Both the position numbers and the translations under genes were made by a program. A stretch of DNA of 64,000 bases from Phorcus lineatus (taxonomy: Eukaryota; Mollusca; Gastropoda; Trochida; Trochidae). Each line of letters begins with the position of its first letter. The first letter of the stretch is position 1. Location of the stretch: contig OV121096.1 of assembly GCA_921293015.1 (NCBI GenBank), positions 10,047,000 to 10,110,999 on the forward strand, written 5' to 3'. The notes beneath the pieces were generated by a model, which was given only the letters and a program-made list of their open reading frames with translations, was not told the origin of the DNA and searched no databases. Shown here piece after piece: positions 24,162 to 36,900 of the stretch.

Positions 24162-24676
24162 GCAGGCTGGTGAACAATCAATTATGTCCTGTCATGGTAA
24201 ACGATTGTTATAGCATCGTGTCATGTAATCTAGGTTTATGCTGGCGAGTTGACAATGAGTGTGTTGGAAATACCGTTTTGGTCTCGTTCTTGCATATAAA
24301 ACTCTTACATTGATTATTCAGTAAGTTTTTAAAAGAATTGATTTTACAAGTAGAAGCCTTTTTTCCTTGCCTTTTAGCCAATGCTCGGCATGTTATCGCT
24401 AGTGTTTATGCTATAACCGCTCGCACTTGTTCATTGTGTATATGGAGGCAGGTAAACCCTTGTTGCTTGTTGAAATATAAAATTAATAAAAGGCTTGGGT
24501 TCAAGTTATTCGTTAAAACATACATTTTACTACAGGATGTTTACATCATAAGGATGCATTAATATATACAAAGTAGAAAACAAACATATAAATGTAATAC
24601 ATTTTCAGGCGAAGCGTCTGCTTAACCATATAAATTTGTGAACAGATGATATCATTCTTGTATAGATATCATTTGA

Positions 24677-24735
24677 CAGGGATTTATTACCAAATAAAAC
24701 AACTTGAAAACTGTTTATTTGGTAATAAATCCCTG
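24677..24735. repeat. Hairpin upstream of the gene B signal exon
   Basis: Same ~24-bp stem as 17824-17882; lies in the presumed promoter or 5' UTR of gene B. Confidence 0.7.
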
Positions 24736-24857
24736 TACATAGCAATAGCCATTTAATAACCTCCTAGTGTACAAACAATCAACTGACGTGTCATACCAAG
24801 CAGGAAGAACAAACTCCCCAGTATTTTTTCAGTACGCTGACCTTGTCGCATTCAAAA

Positions 24858-24915
24858 ATGTCTGTGCTGAGGTTAACTTTGGTGTTTCTTTGCATCTTCA
24901 ATGTATCATGCCAAG
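24858..24915 (+). CDS. Gene B exon 1: signal peptide
   Basis: The ATG at 24858 is followed by MSVLRLTLVFLCIFNVSCQ, with a hydrophobic core and a plausible cleavage site near VSC-Q. The exon ends in phase 1 before GTAAG at 24916. The phase matches the acceptor at 50470, giving Asp at the junction. Confidence 0.82.
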
Positions 24916-27900
24916 GTAAGCCTTATCTTGATTTTAAACCGTATCGGTTAAAGAAATTTGCTTGCTGATCAGATGTAATATACGAAATATAAAATAGAAA
25001 CATTTTATCACTATCTAATGTATTTGTTTGAATTCGAAATATTTTTTTTTCTTGAAAATGTATTTAGATGCAGCACTTATGCCAATATCTATACACCTAC
25101 ATCTCATATGCTGTAATTTAAACTGTGGGTAATTTTGGGAAAATCTAAAAGTCTTTTTTTTTCTTTCTTAAAACGTAGTATCTTACTACATACTACAACA
25201 ATTTTACTTAAGGCGATCCTTGATAAGACATGTTTAAGATTTTAACATGTACTAAGCTACAAAGGCAACAAGCTTAAATCTTAATCCCACGCTGAACTAC
25301 CAATTATCCAGTTTTACTTAAAAGGCGTTAAAACATCACATTACCAATTATTACCTCGATTATTTGTAGCCATGGCGACAAATTTGTACGTCTTTTTTAG
25401 TGTAAAAAGCGTTGAAAAATCGGAGTATGGAAATGCTATGTAGTAGGTTAACTGAATTTGTAAATTTCATATTTTTGTATAATAACACCTATATAACAGA
25501 GCTACTTTTCAAAGTTATAATGCCCAAAAAACTACACCTTCGAACATATTGAATGAATTAGTGTTTCGTTATGGTACGATATGATGTTCTGTTCAAAAAG
25601 TTAGAGACCATGACTTTGAGTAAAAGATAAAAGTCTAACATTTTATTCTTTCCAAATTGTACTTAACCTTTATCAAAGCCTACAATGACGGGCGTCTTTA
25701 TTGGATGGAATATACAAACTCGTTAAAGGAATAGTAACAAGGTTTGAAGTGGTCTCACGAAAAGCAAAATGAATTTTAGCAATTGTAAGGTATTTTTTGA
25801 TAATTTGATAAACAGAAGCAATTTTAAACAAATGTTTCATGTTTGGTTAATATACGCAAGTTTATTTACATACAATAATAGTTTTCACACCAAAATAGCC
25901 GCTAGCAGTTTACTTGTGCAACTACAGATAATCGAACTGAGTAATGAGGTGCCTGACCCTTTGAATAAGGAATTTTGTTGTTGCAAACTAGCATTTTAAT
26001 TCTAATCTTATCCTGAGCAGGCGGAATGACTGGTTTGAGTTGATAGATCATTCAACAAGTAATATATAAACTGGATATGGAATTTAGGCTTCTGCATACA
26101 TTTTTCTGTATATATAATTCTGTCTTTCTGTTTTTGTCTGAATTCAGGAATCATCATATGTTTGTATTCTGTAATCTTTAACATTCATATATCCTATCTG
26201 CAACAAAATTATGTTAAGTCAAGACTATTCTGTTCGATGAAAACGTGTATTTTTATGTTTTAAAAAATCGGTTGAAGTTCCCTGTAGGGAATGCAATTAA
26301 ACTTGAAAATTATATGTTTCCAATGCCATAAATCGGTCTACACCCATACTCAAAAGGTTTCATTCGATTTATCATTGTTATAGTAAATTATTTTAGCTAT
26401 ATGAAAAATCCAATTTGAACTTTCATTCGGACTTCGCAATTACTCTTAGGCCTTTCAATCGTTTATCTCATGAATACTTGGAAGTAAGCATTTAAGACGC
26501 TACTTTACATAATTTTACATCTTGAAATTGAAAACAACAGGATAAGGATTAAATCCAACTAATATTTGTCTGTTAGATTACAAGTATGTAGTACTCAAAT
26601 TTAGTCTATGAAAACGATTCAGACTCTCTCAAGTCAACTTACAGTATCCAACGCTGCCAAATGATGACATTTTTGCCATCATAAAAAACATCATGAACAC
26701 GGAATTATTTTAATTGGAACATTGGCCCTCAATATTCATAGATATGGCACATGATCATTGACATATCATACTATTTATCTTATGGTTCATTTTTACGGAA
26801 GGAATTCATCTAATGAAGATTTTCCTTTTCTTCTTTCTTAAATTTGATGATTTTTATTTGGGCAACCTTTTTTATATGAATATGATAATATTATGTTCGA
26901 TTACTTTTGGCAATAAATTGAATTATATCGTGAATACCTAAACACTCGAATGTTTCCATGTACATGTAAATCTGTATGGGGTTAAATAGTTGTCAATTGT
27001 ATTAATGAAACTGAAAATGTAAGGTCGGCTACTCAAGTTAAAGTGAGACAGGATATATTCAGATACCGCCCCACTTAGACTACTTTTGATATTTACTTAT
27101 TCAAACTTTCCAAAAATAAGACACTTAGTATGAAAAGGCTTTTCCTTAATTTTGAAAACTTTTCTTAAGATTAGTTTTAGATAAGTTTAGTTTGTGCCCT
27201 CATATTATTTCGACGGATTAATATTCTGATATATTACCCATATGGTTCGTCGATGTGATGACATGTTTCCAATAATAGTACAATTTTAGCTGGCAACGAT
27301 GGTTTCAGCACGAGTTGCCGTATTTCTGCGTCCACCGACGTCCTAAAACCATTGTTCATGACGCCACTGTATCGGGACGGATATTTTCATACGTTTTAAA
27401 TAGATTAGAATCGGTAATGAAGAAATTATTGCCCTTGGAAGTGTGTCATACGACTCGTGCGGAAATCTGTGGCTGCTCGCTATAGCGAGACCAATTACGT
27501 AAAGGCACATCTCATTCCCCGACAGCTTTTTGGGACGAGGTAAACGGAAACTGTCTACTCAGTTTTCTTTAATATTGAATCGAAACTGAAGACACGCCTT
27601 TTCGTTCAGACACTCACTGCATTACAAATCGTTATTGTTTATACAGCAAGTTTAAAGAATACAACGTTTAGAATTAATACAACGTTTTGTATTCTAAGTG
27701 TGAAATTATAAATTTGTCCATGAGAACGGCATCAAGAGAGATATGTCACAGGTTGAGTGACAAGCGATGAGAGTATTTGTATTGTATTGTAAAATCGCTC
27801 GCGAACAGTCATTTCCGGTCATGCGTGAAAGTCAAAGTTTGCAAATTCAGAAAAAGATGTGTAAACAGTGTGTTCTTGTGATGTCGTAACAAACTAACAA

Positions 27901-30900
27901 CAAATCGTACAACGTTGTGTAATACCTCAAAAGACAGGCAAAAGAATATTCTATCAAGGATAATAACATTTAATTCAATCGTGCTCATGACAACTGAGAT
28001 ACAGACCTTCAAAGTTGGTCTATTTCAAGTTTCATTTTGAACGTGACTAACAGTAGCAATACATGAAACAGCATGAGCACAAAACAGTTGAGAGCAAAAA
28101 CAGCACAGATTCTGAAATGATCAGAATTGTAGTAAGTGATGACTGTAAAGTGTAAAACACGGAGTTATTGCACTAATGGATTTAACTAATGCGTTTTAAC
28201 TGCAACATATGCATATTTGTTACGATTCCTCTTTTTCATTTCTTATGAACTAATATTGTATTGATTCAACTATATCTTATATATAAAACGATATTGGTGA
28301 TATATGACCTCATACGAATTTAGTTTCAAATTCACTAAGGTTTTTGTAATATATTATCATCCTTTAGAGTATCAAAGGCTTTTCACATTATCAACTTCTT
28401 TGCAATAAACGCAGTTTAATTAGGATATTAGGTCAGATAAAACATGCTGTTGTAGCTAAATGCGTCGGCCAATTTTCATGAAACTTTCAGGAAACATTGC
28501 TAACATCACTATGTGCTTAATGAATGTTCTTTTAATGCGCTGAATCCGTTTGTCGTCGCTTGCGACTATATTTATTATCATTATTATTACAGTACATGCA
28601 TCATGCATGTTCACATCTTTTGAAATGGGAACATTTTATATTATCACCTCAAAAGGAACTATCTTTATCTTATTGTTTATCCAAAGACACATATGTACGT
28701 AAATTTCGTTAATATCAATTATGTTCAAACATAATTGTGCTGAAAGTGTACGAATTTCTATACTTTGATTTTGAATAGTTTACACCAGTTATTATCATCT
28801 CTGTGAAAAGAAACACAAAATCTTTGTTTATCCAAAGGAGAACTTTAATACCCTCATCCCAATTCATATTTTGTTAAAAAATAATTGTACTGTAATTGTA
28901 CAGTTTTCTATATTTTAGATAAGGATATCCTCTTATTTTATTACCTCTCTGACTACCATGGACATTGTAGCTTAAGGAAGCATCATTTTGCCTTTTTTAT
29001 TTTTATTTACTTTTCCCTTTCTATCACTTGTTTCTCCCCAATTTCTTCCTTTATCTCTTTCTCCATTATCTTTCTCCTTACCTACATGTAAAACATTGGT
29101 TTTGGTCACACAAACCTCTAACATATATCATATTATAGATAGCTCAAAACACAAAAACAATGGATAATTTAAGACTTTTATCTATGAATGTCAGGGGCAT
29201 AAAAACCGACTCGGCAAAACGTAGAGACATATTCAATTTTGTACGCAGTAAGAAAGCATCGATTGTATTTCTTCAAGAAACCCATAGCACAACTGTAGAT
29301 GAATTAATATGGGCAGCAGAATAGGGGTTTAGGTGTCATTTTTCACACGGTATTAGCAAAAGTTCAGGAGTTATGGTTCTCATAAATAATAACTTCGAAT
29401 ACATTATGCATGAAATAATTGTAGATGATAACGGCCGTTTTATAATTCTTGATTTTACTATATATCCGTTTTTCACTTGTAGATATATATGGACCAAATG
29501 TTGATTCGCCGGGATTTTTCGAAGATCTTGCCAATGAGTTTAGTTGAGTTTCAGGATCAATAGTGTGGGGAGGAGATTGGAACGTGGTGCAAGAGTGACA
29601 TATCAATACTTCCAATTATAAACATAAAAATAACCAAAAGGCACATGATAAAATACTAGACATTAAAGAACAATTAGAACTAGTCGACCCCTGGAGGATA
29701 CTCAATCCTGACACTAGACAATACACATGGCGTCAACCCTATCCGCTAAAGCAAAGCAGACTAGACTATTTCCTAATTTCTGACGATATTCTTTCTCTGG
29801 TAAAAGCTGTATCTATTGGAATAAGTTATAAATCAGACCACTCATTTATTATGCTCGACTTAAACATTAACCCAATTGAAAGAGGCCCTGGATATTGGAA
29901 ATTTAATTCAAATTTGCTGCATAATAAAGATTATGTAAACATGATAAAGAAAACTATACAAAATACTTTAAATGAAGTTAAGATATCAGGCCATACCGAT
30001 GATATTGCCAACATGACTTTCAAAATGAATGACCAGTTTGTATTTGAAATGTTAAAAATGAAAATTAGAAGTGAAACCATAGCATATACAGTAAAACAAA
30101 AGAAATCTAATGTTAAAGAAGAAAAGACACTTGAAAATGACATTAATAAGCTTGAAGCAGATTTTGACAACCTTTCAAGTAAAATTCTTGAAGAATTAAA
30201 TGGAAAAAAAGAAAGACTAGAGAAAATTCGAACAGAAAAAATAAAAGGAATTATATTCAGAAGTAAAGCAACATGGTACGAAGAAGGTGAAAAAAACACA
30301 GAATACTTCCTTAATCTAGAGAAAAGAAATTACATCAATAAGCATATGAAAGAAATAATTGATTCAAATGGAAAGATTATTACTAGCATGAATGACATAG
30401 TTAACGAAACTTCACAATTTTACAAAAACCTTTATAGTAGGCAGCATGAGACAAATTGGGATGACTTTTCAAACAAGTTTACGAATATTGACATTAAACT
30501 AGAGAAACAGCTGTGAAGAAACTATTATTTTAAAGGAATGTGCGTTTGTCCACAGCCGGACAAAACCTTCTTTAAATCGCTAAACGCAATCTTATTTAAG
30601 TTCATTTGGAATGGGAAACGAGATAAAATAAAAAGAAGAATGTTGATGAATGATTACTCAGAAGGAGGGCTTGGCATGGTTGACGTTGAAGCTTTTTGTA
30701 AATACATGAAATTGAAATGGATAAAACGAATGACAAACAAAGATGGCCTCTGGCAACATTTAGTCAGGCGTTCAATGATAAATCTTGAAAATATCGATAT
30801 CCTTAATTTTCCAAAACATCAATTAAAAAAGATAATTAAACATGTCAATTATGACTTTTAGAAGGATGTCCTAGCTATTTATAATAACCCGCATACTTTT

Positions 30901-33900
30901 GAGATTAAGAACATAGTCGAATTTAGGAATCTCCCGTTAATGAGTTACATTCCCTATGAGGACTTTAGAACATATGTTAAATGGTCTCAATGTGGAATAA
31001 AATATATTCGAGATCTAATGACTGACTATGGACATTTAAAAGAATTTCATGTCTTGAAAAGTGACTTTCAATTAAATGATAATTTCATCTCTTATTTCAA
31101 ATTGGTAAACTTTTTACCAAAATCATGGATAAAGCTTTCAAAGGATAACCCTGTTAACAGGACCAATTATGATATAAACTGTCAGATTCCTAAGGACATT
31201 ATTTCATCACCAGATTGTAAAATTCTTTACAAATCTATTCGCACTAATGCGGGTATTTGTTCTCTTCAAAATCTTACCTTAAAATGGAACTCAAAACTGA
31301 GGGTTCAAATGTCAGAAAATGACCTTTCTGAATGTTTTGTTACAATATGGAATTGTGTGATTGACAGTAGGACAAGAAACTTCCAATATAAATTCACCCA
31401 TCGGATCATATCCACAAAATCATTTCTCTTCAAAATAGGATTTACAGAGGATAATCTCTGAACTTTTTGTCAATCTGAAAATGAAACACTTGAACATTTA
31501 TTTTTTCTATGTCGAAAATTTCAAATTCTGATACAGGAGCTCATAACCTGGTATGAAAGAAAAACTTCTAGAAAATTAATCCTTAACTGTAATAATTTTC
31601 TCCTTGGCGATCCAAAGTTGAATATTTTTGAAAATCATATTTTTATAATTACAAAACGTTATATACAAAAGTGTCAATATACCCACACATCTCCCATATT
31701 TCTTCAGTTATTATATCAAATAAAACATTATCATAACATTGAACAATTCATTTCTGAAGATGAAAGTGAATTTATTAAGAAATGGGCCCCATTGCATCTG
31801 TAGTTTGACTCAAACCAAACCAATGTATTATTTGATATGTTTTTACCTCTTACAAACTATCTCCCACTCCCTCCCCCTCTTTACCTCTCTCTTCATTTGT
31901 AGCTCCCTCTCCGTCTATCTCCTCTCTTCATATAATTTATACTATGACTCAATAATTTGGTTGAATTATTATATTATCCATCTAATCGTATTGTTGATTA
32001 TGTTATGTCTTTCTGAAAATGTATTGATTATTTATTGGAATAATAAAAAAATAAAAAAAATAAAAAAGAATGTATCATGATTTGTGCGATAAATATTTCA
32101 AAACACTGCCATATAACATTGATCAACAATATTTTTGAAATACTTTAACATGTACTAATTTATCTTTAACAGCAGCATGTTCAGATTATATTAAGGAAGC
32201 GTTGTTATATCTCTCTATATACATAATTGTCCATTTCATTTTCACTACCATATATATACTGAACTGTTTATTTTGTATTGTACGTGGGCCTAAGGCCTTT
32301 TACAAAATAAACTTGATTGTTTGAAAAAAAAGAAGAAAAAAAAGAAGATATTTATAGAGAAACTATACAAAGAAACAATTAAGCTTATTGCATAAAAGTC
32401 GTTATTTGAGAGGCAAGTTGATAGTGACTGCTCATTGTACATGTGGTTGATCACGTTCCGACAACCCATGACTTTGGCTTTTTTTGATCCATTGAGTGCT
32501 TCCGTCTGTTGGTATAACTTCCCGGTCGGCTTTTCAACTGGGGTATGTTACGACGTAAGATGTAATAAACGCGGTAAGATGTAATATCTGCGGTAAATTG
32601 TAATAAAAACGCGGTAAGATGTAATATTGTGGTAAAATGTAATAAAAATGCGGTAAAATGTAATAAACACAGGTGCGGTAAATTGTAATAGGGGGGTGCG
32701 GTAAAATGTTACTAAAAGGTGCGGTAATTTGTAATATAATATGCGGTAAAATGTAATAACCTTTCCGCAACCTTGGTAAATATTTTTCAACCATTGTTGG
32801 CCATCTTAGAACGCTGCTTGTACCTGTGATGATATATGGATTTATTTTATGTTTGGGGGAGATACATCTAGATCTATAAATAAAATTAAATCGTTTTATC
32901 AGTCATTCTAGTTTTGTAAGAAATAGAGTAGCCCTAACCATCATGTGTTGTGCAATAAAGTATAATTTTGCCCCGAACTATTATAGTGTAAGCATGAGGC
33001 CGACATTATTAAAGTTCAGGACAAAAGTATACTTTATTGAAAAACACATGATGGTTGGGGCTACTCTATTTCTTACAAAACTAGAATGACTGAAAAAAAA
33101 GAAGATATTTATAGAGAAACTATACAAAGAAACAATTAAGCTTATTGCATAAAAGTCGTTATTTGAGAGGCAAGTTGATAGTGACTGCTCATTGTACATG
33201 TGGTTGATCACGTTCCGACAACCCATGACTTTGGCTTTTTTTGATCCATTGAGTGCTTCCGTCTGTTGGTATAACTTCCCGGTCGGCTTTTCAACTGGGG
33301 TATGTTACGACGTAAGATGTAATAAACGCGGTAAGATGTAATATCTGCGGTAAATTGTAATAAAAACGCGGTAAGATGTAATATTGTGGTAAAATGTAAT
33401 AAAAATGCGGTAAAATGTAATAAACACAGGTGCGGTAAATTGTAATAGGGGGGTGCGGTAAAATGTTACTAAAAGGTGCGGTAATTTGTAATATAATATG
33501 CGGTAAAATGTAATAACCTTTCCGCAACCTTGGTAAATATTTTTCAACCATTGTTGGCCATCTTAGAACGCTGCTTGTACCTGTGATGATATATGGATTT
33601 ATTTTATGTTTGGGGGAGATACATCTAGATCTATAAATAAAATTAAATCGTTTTATCAGTCATTCTAGTTTTGTAAGAAATAGAGTAGCCCTAACCATCA
33701 TGTGTTGTGCAATAAAGTATAATTTTGCCCCGAACTATTATAGTGTAAGCATGAGGCCGACATTATTAAAGTTCAGGACAAAAGTATACTTTATTGAAAA
33801 ACACATGATGGTTGGGGCTACTCTATTACTTTTCTTGTATGTCGGTTTTTTTCTCGTTTAAGTTATTTCTTCTCCAAATCGAAAATTATTTTGTAAGTCA

Positions 33901-36900
33901 CGTCCGTCCGCCAATTAAAAATCCTTGATCAGGGCCATACCTAGTGACGCATTGCCAACTGTTATTGACGTCACGGGCTATTTTTTTTTTTTTAAGAAAT
34001 AAAGTAGCGCTAGCCACTGTACTATTATAGCTTCAAACAATTAGGCCTTGTGTCTAATGCTTTAACTATAATAGTTCAGGGCAAAACTATACTTTATTGC
34101 AAAACACAAGATGGTTAGGGCTACTGTGTTTCTTTTCTAGTATGTCGAATTTTACGTGTTTAAGTTATTTCTACTCCAAATATAAACATATTCTGTAAAT
34201 CACGTCCGGCCTCAAATTGATCAGGGGCATATCTAGTGACGTCATGGCTGATTGTTATTGACGTCATGGGTCATTGTTTCGTGACGTCACTCAAAATCTA
34301 TTGCGGAATAAATGATGGGCGGCGCCTTTGATCTTTACGGGAACAATACTAGAATCCGTTTAGAGTGACATCAAAAAACTATGCTCCATGGCGTCAATAA
34401 CAATTGGCTATGACGTCACTAGATCGAGGATTTTCAGTTCGCAGGAAAATGTTTTGAAGGGGGTTTTTTTTCGACAAAGGTGGTCACTTTGCCTCTTAGC
34501 TTGGGGCAAAGCGCCCCATGCGAAAAGACACACAAATGTGAAATGTAGAACACATTTACAACGATTACAATACAACAAAGATTTGTTAAAGTACCATACA
34601 GTGTACAGGTACCCTTATGAAAGCTAAACAAATAACAGAAAACGTGTCTCCGTATGCAAACAAAGACAACATATTGTTTATATGTCATGGACCTAGATTT
34701 TCGAAGTTCGTAACCAAAAACTTACCTATTACTATATACGAACTTTTAAGAACAATTTAACTCATTAACTATCAGAAAACAATTAAAATATAAAAAGAAA
34801 TAAAGAAATATATAATCCATATCAAACTTATGCTAACAAATCAAAGAAGATATACGTGTTTCTGAATGAAACAAAATCATATGACATAATGTTGGTACTT
34901 CAATGATAATATATAGATATTTTGAATACAGCAAAATTAAAGAATGAAAATTACAATTCTATCAAACGATATTTGCTTATGAAAACTAATTGATAACTCT
35001 AACACTAATGTGTTGACCATAGAACTATTTTGTCACTCGAGGCAAAGCGCTCCTGGCTCACGTTGCCCCTTACAGGGTACCATTCGATATATGGATACAA
35101 GAAAATAATTCAAACAATGAATTACAACATTCCCAATTCAATGAATAGACGATATCTCTTTGTGTTATACGTGCACAATGTTGCGTTTTTTGTTTATATG
35201 AAGTATTGAAATTCGGACATATTCTTTCCTTAAAGAAAAATGTCGTTTTTTAAACATTTTGCATTGGTAAGTCTCTAACGCATGTTAACGACGCAAACGT
35301 GGACAACAACGTTGCTTAACGTTTGCTATCATTGGTTGATGATGACAAACCACGTCATCTGTCGAAACAGTTTACAACAATCCGAATCGTCGTAAGTTGT
35401 GGATTGCATCTTAATTTGATTCAAGTGATGTTTAACCATCAGTATCTTATTGCAGATAACTTGTATATGTACCTCAAAGTGAAACCATGGAAAGTTGTTT
35501 GTAAATAAAACAATTTTACAACCTAAGAAAGTTATTAATGATAAGGAATATATGGATGACAACTTCTTTGTTCATTGTATGCGACGTCTGTGTCGAAACG
35601 TCGCATACAATGAACAAAGAAGTTGTCATCCATATATTCCTCATCATTTTTGTCATTCCAACTTCTAAAATGCCTCTCAAAGAAGCTAAGAAAGTTATTA
35701 ACGTCATATAAGTTTGATGCTAGTGATGTTGAACCACAGGAGGACGTGTAATGGTCACATCTCTTCTGTACTTCTGTACATTTTACTGAAACTAAATCAT
35801 TCATCATTCAAACGAAAACTTTTCAGAAATAGCATAAATTGTATATGTTATCATATACTCTGCATGGTTATAACTAAAGGATTCATTGGGGAATGAAGTT
35901 AAAATAACCTCTGCAGTTAAGATCGTAGATTTAAAACGCAAAATTTGTATCAAGAATAAACGCCATTAGAATTTAGTTTTGAAGACTTCTGTTTTCATTG
36001 CTTACATTATGCAAATTACAATTGATGAAAATATGTTAATGAAAAGACGTTCTTTTAAAATGTTTCAACGAACTTAATTACTAAAACTTAATTTGACAAA
36101 TAGGCACTTCTATTGTGACGTACGAATATAACGGCGTCATATCTTTACTCGGCGTTGTTACCTGGCATTTATTATTTTACCTGAAACTTCGTTTTTCTTC
36201 GATGTTGGTATATGAGAGAGAGCCGAAATCTTGCTATCATTTAAAACTTATTTCATCTGTCATTTTGTGAAAACTAGCTAACTAATTCTCTTTCAGGGGA
36301 CAGTGTAATTACTAATCATTGTTGCTAGGACATTTGTTATGTTTATTGGGGGAAATTAGGTATGGATCCACGGCTCGAACATACAAATCCTATTCCAGCT
36401 ATTTCAATCATACCAAAAAAGGTTCAAATAGAGTTATCGTCCTTGGAAAGTTACTCTGAAGTGTCTTGGTCCGATGAACTTGATCGGCGAAAATGATTAT
36501 CAAGGAGGTAGTAGTTATTTTGATTTGTACACAATTTATATCAACCCTGCTAGGTGCACGCACCGACAACAAGTACATGCATGCAGTTGACGACGAAACG
36601 TATAAGATATTATTGGAATTAGCTCAAGGGAAGTTCTGTGTTCCCGTTGCAAAACGCACTCGGGTGCAGAGGAATGCATGTGTCCGGTATTGGAGACGGC
36701 GATTCGACTTTTCTGTACAGGATGAACAAGGCGTTCCTTTTTTGTACTTTCAAGGCAGACGTGTTTTAAAGTATTCTGAAGTTTCTGGTATAGTGAACCG
36801 CGAGTTCACTAGATTGAAATCCGCTGGATATCGTCGAATATGGCACCATGCTAACGACGATGTTGCGGCACTTACTGAAAAGTCAGTTCGGACTGAACTT

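Larger units (their letters stand above)
18404..25274 (+). repeat. Tandem duplication copy 2
   Basis: Collinear copy of 6793-18400, about 11.6 kb downstream, with scattered substitutions and small indels. It lacks the 4.8 kb TIR element, giving a clean empty site at 24405-24412. It ends with CAACAAGCTT, the same string that precedes its own start. Confidence 0.93.
32337..33827 (+). repeat. 757-bp tandem duplication, essentially identical copies
   Basis: 32337-33093 is followed by 33094-33827; every landmark compared is offset by exactly 757 bases and I found no difference over about 730 bp. The junction falls at GAAAAAAAAGAAG, present at both ends. It is either very recent or an assembly or haplotype artefact. 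Confidence 0.92.

Noticed and set aside
32534..33551. Minus-strand ORFs of 80-86 codons with repeated YYILPH/ITFYR peptides
   Set aside because: They are translations of the ten-copy 15-mer array, open only because the repeat unit lacks stops; the two loci are copies of one duplication.
36493..36555. Signal peptide at the start of the integrase
   Set aside because: The hydrophobic run fits a nuclear transposase poorly and is probably coincidental or lies upstream of the true start.
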